Below the pieces are notes generated by a model that saw only the letters and a list, made by a program, of their open reading frames with translations, was not told the origin of the DNA and did not search any database. Below are positions 27,559 through 41,900 of a stretch of DNA of 64,000 nucleotides, piece after piece (the stretch's first letter is position 1; every line of letters starts with the position of its first letter). A program made the position numbers and the translations under genes. Source of the DNA: Pyrocephalus nanus (Eukaryota > Chordata > Aves > Passeriformes > Tyrannidae); the NCBI GenBank assembly GCA_038380795.1, contig CM076264.1:4218001-4282000 (forward strand). Direction: 5' to 3'.

Positions 27559-27564
27559 TTTATT
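27559..27564 (-). terminator. candidate polyadenylation signal for QRFPR
   Basis: AATAAA on the minus strand (TTTATT on plus). Reading downstream from the stop at 29538, this is the first canonical hexamer I find, implying a 3' UTR of about 2 kb. Variant hexamers nearer the stop were not excluded. Confidence 0.3.
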
Positions 27565-29537
27565 CCCTGCAGCTCTGCATTCTCAAAAGAGAAAGAAAAC
27601 CACTGCAAGAAAACCACTGTGTCGAAAATACACAAATAATATAGTTACTATTAAGAACAGCATGAGAACTGTCTTCTGTATTTTGGTTTATATTTGATCT
27701 AACCATGGCCACATAATCTGTGCTGAAACATTTATCACATCTCTTCTACCAGGAGACTGGAAGGTTTTTTCCCCCCCTTTCTCACCTTCTTCTGCCAAGT
27801 CCTTTAAATCACAGCTCTAAGGGTTACAGTAGCAGCTGGCACCTGTAACAGAACTGGAATTAAATCCCTAAAGAGGCACATATATAAGCTTACATGAATC
27901 TTTAAACAAAGAGAAGCTCAAAGTGAAGTTTACAGCAGCTGCTCCCCAGTGCAAAACAGCACCAACAAACCCAAATAGGAATTTAAATAAATTAAAAAAA
28001 AAAGTAATACAATATTAGAACAGTTATTCATTGACAAAAAATTTCATGAGACAATAGAAGAAATGGGTAAAACAAAAGAAAAATATAAAATACTTCGAAG
28101 TTTTTGTAAAATACTTGTTAAAACCTGTCATTGAAATTAGCAGTGCAAATAAATAAAAAGCTTAAAATAAATTGGCTTTCAGTCACAGATTCTGTCCAAG
28201 CACATAGTTCTTATCACCAACCAGTTAAACTTCACATCATCTGCTAAGGAAATCTAGGATAACAAACCACTGTTAACCCCTATTCTCCAGGGCAAAAAGC
28301 CCCAAAAGAATCTTAAATTACTGCAAGGGAGCACCGAGGTCCCATAGGTGAGGCAAAAGGTGACAGAGGAGAGCACTGACATTTCACAGGCTGTTAAAGG
28401 ATCCAACCTAATCTCAGCTGGAGTGGCAAATTCCGTATTTCAAAACCTCATTTATGGGATTAGATCCATAATTAGATCCATTAGTACCATTCCAGACCAC
28501 ACTTTTCTCCCAGCCCCACACCTGTAAGCACACTGGTACAATTTTTCAGTTTGGCCCACGGAGCAAAAATGATTGGAATTTCTATGGAATTCAACCCTGT
28601 AATTTACTGTGAAGTCTAAAAATAGCAGAGCACTGGAGAGACAGAAGACTTCGTGCATGTCTTCAGAGAACTGTCTGGTCAAAAGAATGTGATACTCAAT
28701 TCAAAGCCTTCTGTGAAGTCCCAACAGGCTCTGGATCTGACCCTTTTATCCCTCCAGAAAATGGCAACACCACACTTTCAACCCAACAGCCACATAGCCA
28801 AGCCTGTGAGTTAAACTCGGTGTTTACAGACCACACCTCCAGCACCTGCACACTCTTGTGCAGCCCTTTTCCCCACCTCTCCATTTCTCAGCAGAACAGT
28901 GCAGTTTCCAGGACAGTACCCAAGAATTAAGCTGTAAAAACAGCATATTAATTATGCATGCATTGTTAATTACTAGTACGCTTCCTATTAATGAAACATG
29001 AACATGCATGCAATGGTTACATCTCAATCTCTTCAGAGTCAAATTCTGGCTGTTGGCTCTCTCATAGCCCCTTTTCATATTTTCCGAAATTGCATCTCAG
29101 TCTGCATCTTCCCTGAACTCACATCTGAAGCTCCTCTGTCCTCACAGCTGCAGAGAGCGGATCTTACAATGTCAGACTCACGTCAGATTTCCAGGTTGTC
29201 CAAATAAAGGGCACACTCTTTCCATAGTTCCTGCCTTCTGGAATTCGGCTGTGTGTGGTGCAGACACAGAACAAACAGAGCAAGCAATAGCAGTTTAGGG
29301 CAAACAAGTCCTGAACTAGCTCAGGAAAAATAATTTTTATCCCCCACAGGAAATCATACAGCAGTATTGTTTTCCAAAGTTTTGCTCCTCATCCTTATAA
29401 AATAAATATTACATTTTCTCCACCGGCATTATAATAGTCCCCAAAATATTTTCCGCCTTACTTCAGCATGCAAAGTAGAAAAGTGTTTTCAATGGCTTAT
29501 CGACAGTTCCATTCTCAACCCCCCATCCCCGGTGATG
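27565..29537 (-). other. presumed QRFPR 3' UTR and downstream flank
   Basis: About 2 kb after the QRFPR stop with no coding exon recognised. Its most structured part is 28920-29020, rich in TAAT and two TGCATGCA palindromes. The UTR boundary rests only on the hexamer at 27559-27564. Confidence 0.3.
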
Positions 29538-29941
29538 CTACTGTCCATTTCCCAGCGAGGAATGCACAGTGAGCTCAGAGCTGAACAACACCAGGTGCCT
29601 CCTCAAATGCCTTTTGGAAGCCGGCTGGTCACAGAACTTCACCTCGATGTTGCCGTCGCTGAACGCCTCCCTCCTGCCTTCATCCGAGTCCACGGCGTCT
29701 CTCTGGGAGACGCTCGGCTTTTTCCTCCTCAGAGTGATCCCCGAGTTGCCGAGCTGCCTGCCCGGGGATGCCTTTTCTTTCACCATGCAGAAGCAGATGG
29801 CAGACACAAAGTTCTTCTTGAAGTTTTCGTTCATGAAGGCGTAAACAATGGGGTTGCAGATAGAGTTGAAGAACCCTATGATCTGGACGATGGCAAAGGT
29901 CATTTTGACCGTCACGTCGTCATACTCCTTTTCAAAGTTAC
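29538..29941 (-). CDS. QRFPR: QRFPR coding exon 6 (TM7 and C-terminal tail, stop)
   Basis: 404 nt to TAG at 29540-29538. The acceptor is CCTTTCCAG before GTAACTTTGAA. It encodes SNFEKEYDDVTVKMTF, TM7 with NPIVYAFMNENFKKN (residues 328-342), a cysteine-containing helix 8 tail, the conserved GNSGITLRRKK stretch and DGNIEVKFC near the C-terminus. The exon is GC-richer than the surrounding DNA. Confidence 0.96.
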
Positions 29942-32900
29942 CTGGAAAGGAGGAAAGAAATCTGCTGTGAGCAGGTAATGGCATAAATGCTTGCTACTTA
30001 GCCCATTTCCATTCAGTCTGCCATTAGAAGCTTTTGCTTAAAATCAACGAAAGACCTTGCTGGAAGCTCTCAATATTAGCAAGAAAAAAAAAAAAAAAAA
30101 CAGAAAAAAACCCTTTTCACCAACCAGGAAAAAACAAGATCTATCACACAGTCCTGCTCTGTATGTATGTAATAACAGAACCAACTGAAAGAGGCAACTC
30201 ATGAGCCAGAAAACCTGCCCCATGGCCATGCAACATTAAGCCTCTGATTTGCTAAGTGCAGGCCTTGTTTGTCCAGCTCTTCTTTTGGCTCCAAGATTCC
30301 TGTCCCATCAAATGTGCAAGGACTTGAGCACCACTCCCTGTCTTGTCACTGGCCACACTCTGCTTCTTTCTCTGTGCTGACACAGATCAGCTCAAAGAGG
30401 TAAAAATGCATCATCTTGGTCACATCTCTCACTTCTTAATCATTGAGATCACAGAGGACTCCGAATTTCTTGAATTCAAGTGCTCAGGGACCAGACTGGA
30501 TAAATACTACAAAGGTTTCTATGGCATATAAAACAAAGGCCTTGGAGAATCTGAAATAAATTCCTGAAATTAGCAACAAAAGGAGAGCATTTATGGAGTG
30601 GTATGAACAACTTTAATGTGGCATAATCCAATTTTAATAACCAGAGCTTGTGCAGGTCTCATTCTGCCCAGGCATAAATATCATTTAGTTCAGCTGACTG
30701 GCTGAACTACTGATTTACCTGCTACCATTTATTTGTGATAGAAGACACAAAAACAGCTGCTGCCTTTGGTAAGTACAACAACTACTGAAAACTTCTTGCT
30801 CCTACACACAGCCTGCTGCACAGTTAGCCCAGCATCCATGGAGGACATGGGAGATGAAGAGAGAATAGGGCAAGTAGCAAAAAGCAAGGATAACAAGCAC
30901 TGAGGGCACTTCCAAGACAATTTTCAGTCAAGACCACAGAAAAAGTTCAACTGCATTCATTGGGTATTATCACTATGATGTCCAGAATTTATATTTCCAA
31001 TATGCCCACACCATTAAAATCAGGGCAGGTGAAGGCACGGAAATTTCATCAGTTTAACTCAAAACAGTTAAATTAAATTTAAATTAAAACAGTACTTCAA
31101 GGAGGTTTATGCTCAGAAATAACTATTACCTTCCAGCCAGGCACTTTTGACCTTTCAGCAAATGAGGGCAGCACAAAAGACAAAAAAGAATAAGAATCTG
31201 CAGAGATAATCTCACCACCCTAATGGTCTTGGGTTTTTCTGAAGTCTTGTAAGGCCTAGCAAACCTCCTTTTCAGACCTGGATTTTTTGCTGTACAAATT
31301 CAATGACAACGTCCTTTCTATAATGAGCTTACCTTCCAAAAGAGCAGGTGGAGAGCTTGGGTTCCCCCTTCCCACCCACCCTGCAAAAAAAAGCTCAGTG
31401 CAAAACAAAGATTGTATTTGTGGTTTGTTTTCTTCTGTTGGTTTGTTTTTGGTTTTTTTTTAATTCACAGAGCAGGGAAGGAGAGGCATGACTGAAGCAG
31501 GTATATCTCCTATATAAGGGATCTCCCAAACACAGGGACCCAGGATTTACAAGCACATGAGCCTTTGCCAGCAGAAGCTATTCCATTGCTGAAAACACTA
31601 CAGCAGCACTAGATTGTCACAACCTATATTTCCATCATAAAAAAAAAAAAAACAAAAAAAAAAAAAAAAAACACAAAAAACAAACAAAAAAACTAAGAAA
31701 GGCTTTCTTGTATGACACATGGCAGGTACTCACTGTATTCTATCATCATGTGAATCACGTGGAAAGGGGCCCAACAGACTGCAAAGAGAAACACCACTGT
31801 CACCATCATTACAATTGCCCGCTTCTTCTTCCTGAAATTGCACCAAGACATTCCACACTGAGTCACTAAGCATCGACTGGCAGTTTGCATGTCCCTCCTC
31901 AGCTTACAGCTGGAACTGCTCTGCTCTGATGGCTGCAGAAGCAAACAAAACCCTCGAAGAATGCTCAGAAGTGAACAATTCCCTCGGAAACAAAAAATGC
32001 AACGTCGTATAAATCTGGTACATCAGTGAGCACCTCTTGTTGCTCCCTTTTGGGAAAGCAGTGCACTTTGCAGCTGCAGCAAGACGTGACATGAGTGCAT
32101 CTTGCATTTTAGGCAAACACATGAAATTCCATTAATTGCTCAAAAAACAAGAGTCCCTTCCTAGATCTGGGAGCACTGATTATACCTGCAGGAGCTGATC
32201 ACTCAGAGAATTTGGCAGAGAGTGAGTGCAGCTGCATTCAACCTTTGCTGGTAGGTAAAGTTCTAGAAAAAAACTGAGAAACACACTCCCTGCCTCAACT
32301 GTAATATCTTATAAAATCAGGGAATACATAATGTCTTCCTTATATATGTAAGTGATACAAGTGGATTTAGAGATTCTAAGATGGATTTCTCACTTGAGCT
32401 AGAGGAGCAGCACTTCACTGCTAGCAGTTACAGGTTCTTGGGCCACTGTATGAAATTAAGCTGAGGAGTGGCCTGAAGAACCTGTCACCTTAACTCCTGT
32501 GAGACAGCACCCTCCTCCAGTTCTGATGTGCAAGTATCTGCCTCCTTAGGCACTCTGTTAGGCAGATATCCAAGGAATCATTTATCTCTCATCTGCTTGT
32601 CAGGATTCTGCTTGCGGTCAATACCTAAGGCTCAACGAGCAGAACTGCTGGGGGTTTGTAGCACATCAGGCAGCAGATCAATTTGCCAAATGACAGGAAA
32701 AAAACATGAGGCCATTTAAAGGCAGCCCCTATTTGGTGCTAAATAGTAAAGTTGATAACTATTGATTTTGGTGGCTTTTCACAAAAAGCACTCCCACCTG
32801 GGCAGTCTCCCATAAACTCATCTGGAAACTCGATATCAAGCTAAGATGTTGTTCAGAGTCTCAGAATTGTATAAAGAACTCTCCACAGAAGACACAGAAA

Positions 32901-35900
32901 TAATGTAGCAGCATTTTCCCCAAGTCATCTTCTAACTGAGGGCCTCCATCTTTTAAAAACAAGCATTTCACAAAGTATAAATATGCTGAGATTTAGTGAA
33001 AGGGCTTCACTCCCACGGCGTGGCTGCACTATACTTCCAAGAAAACAATCTGCTTAGATTGCCTTAAATTGGGTAACTGAGTGTAAAATAACTGGCTGGG
33101 TTTGAAAAAAATGGTCTGTGCTTGTAGACTTCCCAACAGAGAAGGAAACATAGTTTATGGCTTTTTGCACTGGTTTTAACAAACTTTCAGAGGGGGAGAA
33201 AAAAAAAACACCTTTCTAGAAGTCAAAGTTCCAAGTGTATTTTGCTTACAAACCTTGATATTTTGGACATTTCACTCCCGTGAATGGTTTGAAGAACTGA
33301 AGCGTCTCCCACTCGTTTCTTAATCCAGAGCTCGTAGCCAATTTTCGTGTACAGACAAAGCATCAGCATCAGTGGAAGAAGGAAGAGTATAACCAGAATA
33401 AAGGTCGTGTATATCTTCTGATAGATGGGACTGGCCCATTCCTCCAAGCAACAAACATACACTTTTTCATACAGAAAGTCGTATTTAACCTGTAACAAGT
33501 GCAGAGAAGATGAGTCACTGAAGTGTTTACCCCAAGTGGGAAAACCAAGCACGTTCAAATATTCCTCGCTCTTAACAGAACAACCACAATTCAAGAGACT
33601 TTTCAAAGTGGCAAAATTCTTCCAAAGAATTTTCCACATCAAGGGTTGGGTCGATCCAAGCTGGCAAAAAAAAGGTCAGGACATGCTCTGATTTGAACTT
33701 CAAAGGAGACCTGGCCTATGCATTTTACAGGTAGAGATGGTACAGAAACCTCAAATATCAGTCACTTACAAGAAAGAAAATTGTTAACATTCAGACTCAC
33801 AAGCAGCAGATTCTGCTAAGCCTATTTTTTTTAACCTCCAAAAATGTATGGTAACTCGTCAGCCATAATGAGTGGCTAATTAATTTTAAACTAAGCACGG
33901 CTTTTCCAGATCTTGGGGAACACTTTGCAATTCTGAAACAGTAATCCAAGTCCTACACTGCTGTGTGCCAGTGCACTCACAAACCAAGAAGCCACAGTGA
34001 AAGTCATAGATGTAATTAGAGTTCTTTGACATAATTAGGCAGGGTAGACGTGACTAGTCCCTATTCACATTCCTTCTTCCAGCACATGCAAGTTCTAATC
34101 CTTAGCTTTTCCCATGCCAGCACACACAACAAAAGCTCCACCTCTCCTACTCCCCTCTAATTTCAACGGAGTTGATTCAATTGCATTGCCAAAGGTACGA
34201 AAAGATGCAGTGTCAAAAAGGTAAATTCCCATGTCACCTACCATACCTCGAGCCGCTGCACGTGCCACATGGGTGAGCCGACAGCAAGAGCCAGCAACCA
34301 CACTATGCCTGTAAACAAATACAGCTTTGAATGCTTTTGTGCAACGAGCAGGGTAGGTTTTGGTACAAACAAAGCTTCATCTTTGAGAAGTCAGGCAAGG
34401 TAGACAATTTTTAATACAGAAAATGTGTAAACATCCAGAAAAACATCTCTTTTGTTCTCGGCTTTCTGTTTCTCAAACTACCTTTGACTATTGGTATTCA
34501 AGTGGAAAAGCCATTTAATTTGCTTGAGCAGCACTGTGTAAGTTCTCTGTGTGGCAACAGGAGGACCATTTAGCTGTGACATTGCTTTAGCACTGCTTGC
34601 ACATTTTGAAACTTTACTTAAAAAAAAAAAAAAAAAAAAGGCTGCTAAAGGTTTATCAGTCTTTGTTAAGGACATTTTTGATTACAGATGCTAAGTTCGT
34701 TGTGAGGGGTTTGGCTTGTTATTACTACACATAAAAGCACTATCCTTAAGCAATTTTATAGATGTCAAAACTTATTAACTGGTCCTATCAGTGCCTTCTG
34801 TCAAGCCCTCCATACTGAAGAATATTTCTCTACATACACGATTACTGGAGATGCTTAAACTCTTACCAAGCATCGTGAAAGCTCTTTTATTGGTGTACTG
34901 CCACTTCATTTTGAGTGGATGCACAATCCCCTGGTGTCTTTCCACAGCAATGCAGGTCATGGTAAGGATCTCAGTGACAATGGCAGTGGACTGAACAAAC
35001 GGTACCATCTTGCAAGCGAAGGCCCCTGCAATGATCAGAAAGTCAGGAATGCGACTGGTGCACTTCAGGAAACAGCTGCTGGTACTGAACTCCATGGCTG
35101 GAAAGAGCAGACTAAGATTCTCAGGTTTATTTTAGCATCTAAACTGCTAAGTCATGTATTTAAGCTACTCATCAGTCGTTCTTGGTTGGACACACTACAT
35201 CTGCTAAAACCAAGAGTTCTAAGGGCATATTCACTTGCCCTGTAACAGCTGGACATTTATTCCCATTTGGCTTCTGACCACACCTTCCATCATCTGTTTT
35301 CAAACATGCTGAGTTACAGAATAATCATTATTTTTTTTTATCTTGGCAGATGATTCTCCAGTTCTCTGAAGTTTTAAAAGTTTACCTTTTCTGCTGTTGC
35401 AAATACATTTCTTATGCTCTTTTAAATACCGCTCCATTTGCACACTTTGGCACTTAATGCATCATCCTGCCAAGTGAGATACACAGAGGAGTCCTCTAAG
35501 AGGTATAACATAAGAGGAAAAATTCAGCCTCTTCATCATCTTCCTGTTCTCCCTCTTCCCTGATTAACACATTATGTTAATGACACTGCCCAAATCAAAT
35601 GCAATTTCCTGCCTGCATTTTCAAAGTTGCACAGGTTCCCATTGTATTTCTGTATCTCCAGGTTTTACTGCTGCTACAGCTTCCCAAAAGTACATATTCA
35701 ACTCTTAACATATTAGTGACTCTCCATTCCTCACCCTCAAGTCCTTACCATCTCAGAAACTGGTGTGAATTATTCTCTCAAGAATCTTATGTTAATGCCC
35801 TTCCCAATCTACTTGTCATTTACTCATTTTCTGACCCCGAGATAATTTTGTCTGTCCACATTCTCACAGTTCCCTCACACTCTTACACTTCAGTGTCAGC

Positions 35901-38900
35901 TGTTTATTCCCCCAACAATTGAGGTTATTTTCATTACCTGAACATTAGCTATACCTTACTCACATATAACCCATAAACTCAAAACAGCCAAAGGAATACC
36001 TGATGCAATTTCAAGTCAAGCTTTAGGATCCTACAGACACCTTAAGCAGATGTTAATGATATGTTTAAGTTCCTATTTCACTAAAGAAAGGAGCTCAAGT
36101 TTGAGTGCTGGAGCTGTGGCAAAACCAAAAAATACAAACACAAAACAAAACAAAAAATCCCAAACTTTCACCATATGCTATTTCAGTTTGAAAAAGGTAA
36201 GATTAAATAAAGTTAAGTCCATTTGAACTATAGTGCATTATAAGGACTTCCCTGTGATGCACTGAAGTCCCAGCATTCCCAGGTATTCTTAGGAAGCAAA
36301 GAAGTATCCCCCCCTATTACTTTACTGAAGTAACAATACAAGACAGTGACTTTCACTGAAGTAACATCAGTCTGGTGAAGTTTCCAGCTTGTGCCCAGCT
36401 ATTCAAGGAACAAAGAGAACACCTGAGTTCAGAAGGCAGTAACTCCCCAAACTCCCAAATTTTCACTGCCTTTTACTGGTGTCCCCTCATTTTCTTCCCA
36501 GTAATTCCCTGTCAAAGAGCACAGACCACCACTATGCCTTTAGCTGAACTCCCAGGAGGAAAGGTTGCAAAAACCCCTATTTCAATATATATATACACAT
36601 GTATATAAACTTTTACATATATAAAAGTAACTGTTAAAAAGGTAGCAAAAGGGAAAGTCTATATATCACCTGCAGATTGACCCAGCTGAGCTGCACGAGG
36701 ACTGGTGTGACATTAGCACTTCCAGAAATGGGAAACAAAAGGATAGTTTTCAATAGACACATTTGACTGAAATATAACTCCTCTTAGCTATTAAAGCTTT
36801 CATAATTTTATTTTTAAATATGTTTATTTATAAATATACACCAGCCATTCCAAACTGCTTAGATAATTACTAAAGGCTTCCTCCAAATCTTTTAATACTC
36901 TAAATTATATGTTCTCAAACTACAGACATTATCAGCTTTTGTACACATGGAAAAGGAAATTTATTATTAAATAAGGTAACTATAAGAATGGTGTGTCAAA
37001 AACACCCGTTAAAAACACCCCAAGCTGGTTTTCACATGTTGCACATATTTCTGGTTTTAACACAAAGTAACAGAAGATTTTAAAGGAATATGCTAACATC
37101 TTTTATCTAACCAAGCTGGTAAAAATGTAGCTGTTGAGAACACTGCTTGGAGATTACATGGTTGCACAGACAGTATTATTCAAGCCCTTTTTCCATGCAC
37201 TAACATGACTGCTACATATTGCAGTTATTTGTATCAGGTACTGTGCCCTCGCCATGATAAACTCATCTACAATAAATCAACTTTGGATTAAGAATAAAAT
37301 GAAGTTCTGTATCTCCAAACCAATCTGAAAATAAAAATGGGTTTGCTTTCCTATCTGCCTGATTAAGGCACTAGAATTACTTTGCTATTTATTTCTTTTT
37401 AAGCAACCCATTCTTCAAAACATAATTTCAGATCCTAGCTAAAGAGGGCGATTTGTGGTAGAATAACATACAAACATATAGAACAAAAATCCACTCCAGT
37501 GACTTTCAGTCAGGATTATTTTAAGTTTTCCCATTGGCTAGTTTTAGCACAAAAGGCTAAAGAGGTACTGAGATCATCTCAAAATGCTTAATGCACTGGA
37601 ACTGTGTTCATTTCTGCACTGGAGGCAGTATGGAAAAGTGTGGACTTTTCTGAATAATTTAAATAATAGTAATACTTCAACTAATACCTTATATATGTAT
37701 CAAAACGTTTAATTTTCTACCAGGTAAGCAAACACTTTCAAGAGACTGTCAGTCAAGACAGCACTGCAGCATTTAATACTGATCATTTCCAACTGGGAAA
37801 TGATTTGCAGTAGAACACTGGGAACGGAAATAACTAATTGCTTTTCTTCTTCAAGAATCTGAGAGGTTCCCAAAAGTATTCCTCATGGCACTGCTAAAAC
37901 TTGCATAGATTATTCAGGCAATGATTAGTTTTTCCCAATGGTAACACATTCAGAAGACTGAAACATTTATATAAATGTTACTCCCTTAAACGATGCTTCC
38001 AGCCTTCATTATAGGATGTTGTGCCTGTAACTGTGATTTATCCATTTCAACACCCCTTTAAAAGATCAGTTTTCCTTTTATTAGGGTAACAAGGGCAAGA
38101 GCCTGAAACCATTCTCTGATAAAAGTAGTACAGACAGCAAGTAGAACAAGTGTGGGTTTTTTGACAGAGTTTAGGATCCAGATCTCGAGACAGACTCACT
38201 AACAGGGAGCAAAGGAGGGCATGGCAAACACATCCCTGGTTCATCTGATGCAAGGCAGAGAATGCCATGTATTTCCACCAAGAAACAGGACCTAATAACC
38301 ACCCAATATGAAACACTAATCAATCTATCTGCATCCTAAAACTTGCTCTATTTCTTTACCTGATTAATGCAATAGTAAATATTACACAGCAGTGTGTTCC
38401 CTATTTATGCTAATTACTGATCTGCACAACTTGCAGGAAGAAATTCCCTACACTCAATATGCAAGTTTCCTTTTGTCAGCATTCTTTTGCTTTTAACCAA
38501 ACACCCTGCCAGTATATTGTATATTTATAAAAAACCTAAGCCTGCTATTTCCTTTACTGAGGCATTCACATTCACTGTACAACCCTTTCTCAAACCACCT
38601 TCATACAGAATTTTACTCCTGCCTCTACTCATAACAAGCACCCCATAACACATGATATCAGGACATGGAGAAAGGAGGACAAAGTGAGTTTCACCAACAC
38701 AGACAGAACTACAGAAATCACCCTGCTCTTAACAGAAGCAGATCAATCCCAAGGCACAACCTCTTGCAGTGCAGAAGGCAAATGAGGGGTGGTGTTGATT
38801 CAAAGAACACTCCAGAAAACAGAGTGAAGAAGTTTCTAATGTGCCACTGAAGAATACTGAGGTATCCCATAATATCAGAAACAAAAGGCCCATGGATTTC

Positions 38901-41900
38901 CATTGCTAAGATGCAACTTTTACCCCTCAGAAAGGAATGTTTGTGTGTTACAACACAAGGAAGTTGTAAACAAGGTAACACACTGATTGACACAAGACCT
39001 TTGGCACAGAGCAGAAAGCACCTTAAAGACTGCACTGGGTAAAAGATGCCACTTATTTTTCAACCAAGCCTTCAGAGAAGAGGGAACTGTCATCTCAAGG
39101 AGCACCAGATATGACAGATACCTACAGAATATCCACCCCTCTGAGTGGCAGCCGGAGGCCAGACAAGATACACGAGGGCATCTCAATTGCTGTGTGTTCA
39201 GGAGTGCCTCAGATGACTCACCGCTCCCCACGAGACAGGCAAAGTCACCCTCTGACACCTGTCTTGAGAATACATGTTCTGCTTGATGAGACACAAAATC
39301 CACAAGAAAGATGGAGCATAGCACAAACTGTACTATAACCTCCAATTCTGCTCTTGCCTTCTGCCAGGGCTGTGCTATGACACAACACTGAAGTGACCCT
39401 CCAGTCTCCCCAGGCAGTTCTGTAAAGACACCACTACTGCTCAGATAACTAAGCAGTGTCAGAGAAAATAAAGCAACTCCCATCATACTTGACCCAGAGA
39501 CAAAAGCCCAAATTCATCTTTGACAGGGCTGCCACCAGTGCAACGAGACCACTACTGCTGCCTCCCATCCATGATCATATAAAGGTAAATCCTCAACTGC
39601 TTCAGGTTGCACCAAGACACACTATTGCTGAAAGCATCCTTTTGCTCTCACTCGAGTTCCCATCTTACCTCTCTTACCCATAAATACAATCCCAGTGATC
39701 ATTTATGCCAAAGCCACAATTTTCATTTTCTTCCACACTACAGAGAGATTAGCTGGCAGGATTTTCATTTAAAGTTCCCCTAGAAATTACAGCCATTTTA
39801 GCTGCAAAGTTTGGAAATTAAATCGTGTACTGCCACTATTACAGTCCCGCACAGCTACAGAGATTATTAAGAGATCAGAGAATCACCCGATTTTAGTAAA
39901 TTCAGGCCCATTCACCTGATTTTAGTCAATATGGTGCTGCTTCCAGTTTGCTGCCTATATAGAGCTAAAGGGACTGTGTTTTAATGCTGCACAATAACCA
40001 GGCACAGTGAGGCACACACTCAGTTTTTTAACTGCAGGTGAAGTTATGGTGCAAATAAATCAAGATATAAAGTGACTGACTGCTCAGAATCCCCAATATG
40101 TTTCTAGCATCAAGTGTCTCAGGATGCACCACCTTTTTCAGCAGGGACATATTACAAGTCAAATCCCCTTATTTTATACCTGAGTTGGAGCTTGCACTAC
40201 TCAGCAGTTCAGACTACAAAATGAAAGGCAGAAGGAAAGTTAAACCTGTAAAGCTAGCAAGGAAAAGACTCCTCCAGCACTGGCAGGCTCTGATTTGCAG
40301 TGTAACTCTAATCACCAGTCACGCTTCACAGTGTTAGACTTGGAAGCAGATACCATTGGGATCCCATCAGTTCACGTCTCATTTTTACATCACACCCCCT
40401 GCCCCCAACAGTGAAAGATTAACACCCGTCAGTGATTTTACTTATTTATGTCCTCCCAATACTGTGTTAGTTTACCAGGACCATAAAGGCTGCTCTCAGT
40501 GTCAAAGGGACCTATGGATTCACTTGGACTGAAGATGCTCTAGCACAGCAAAGAGGGAAGGCAAAAGTACAGTAAACCCCACAGAACAATGGATTTTAAG
40601 CTATTTGTTGCAACTATGCAACCTTTTACATTTACTACTGCTAGAGTTTTGGCAAGCATCCTTAGGAAGAGAAGGGGAATATAAACCCACCTATTTTCTC
40701 AATACCATTCCACCTGCCCGTGTTCTAATCTGCTGTAATTTACCCCACATGGAGGCTTTATCCCACCCAGCTTCAGTTGATTCTGGTCAAGCTGACAGAC
40801 CAGAGCCTTCCCTAAGAGAGAGAAGAATCACACTTATCTTTAGGGAAAGCTTCTTAATTCAGCCTCCTTCTCCCCTTTATGTGAGATCACTGGATGTTAC
40901 CAGTAATTACTGTTGTGTTCCTCTGGGAGGAGGGAGAACTGGAACCACAATAGTCAAAAGTAAGGCACAGCAGTATAGCTGTCAATTTATCCCATGATTT
41001 TTACTTACACATGCTAAATTAGTTTTGGGGCTCAACATCTGTACTGTCTTAAAACAAAGTTCACCTCCTCCAAAGAAGTTCATAGGAAAACAGTACAGTT
41101 GTCCTTACTAGCAGTAGCCCTAGGAGTGTTGTATTCATCGTTTCTCCCAGAAAGATCCTGTTTTTCAGGCAACAACAAAACCCATTTCTCACTGGGATAG
41201 GTATCAGTGTGCTTTTACAGGCTCCTCTGACCTCTCAATTCCCAATTCTAGCCTGTGGGAGGTACTGGAAGTAAATCTCCGTGTTCTGAAGGTAACCTTT
41301 CTGTTTCCCAACAACAGGAGCACAGGAAGCCTTGGAAACTGAATCGTAAATGTATCACTTCATCAACATCTTTTCTGCTCATGTTAAAAGATTCCGAAAA
41401 ATATTTCAGTTTGTGGGTTTGCATGATGTTGTCTGCTACTTGCTGCAAAACCACCCCTTTTATTTTTCCAGTTACAATTGTCCAACGTTCTTTTAAGAAC
41501 AAGAAAAGGAAGATAAACACAGTGTGCAGTCCTACTGCACCTTTGTCTGATCTTTAATACTTTGGAAATAGGATGCATAGAAGAGAGAAAAAAAAAAACA
41601 CCAAACACCCTTTCTGGGCATCAGGGAAGCCTTGCCCAAAGGTCCTTCACATCAACAGGAATACAATATAGTTCTCAAAAAATAAAAATGGAAAAAAAAA
41701 AAAAATAATTATTTCAACAGAAGTTCTGCATGTTCTGTCATTTCCCTATTTCTCCAAGGACATTATTTTTCCTCAGAAAAGGCTATGGAGGTCTGTCTCC
41801 AAGCTGAGGAACTTAAGCTTAATAAAGACTGATATTTCACTTGCCAGGCAGATTTCATTACTTAGAAAAATAAAAAAGAGACAGCATGGCAAGACTTCCT

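Larger units (their letters stand above)
31832..34866 (-). other. QRFPR introns 2, 3 and 4 (around exons 3 and 4)
   Basis: Three short GT-AG introns: 34309-34866, 33490-34246 and 31832-33253. They hold a ~19-base poly-A run on plus near 34621-34639 and otherwise plain AT-rich sequence. No nested gene seen. Confidence 0.85.

Noticed and set aside
29532..29978. 148-codon plus-strand ORF
   Set aside because: Exact antisense shadow of QRFPR exon 6, which has clear GPCR homology on minus.
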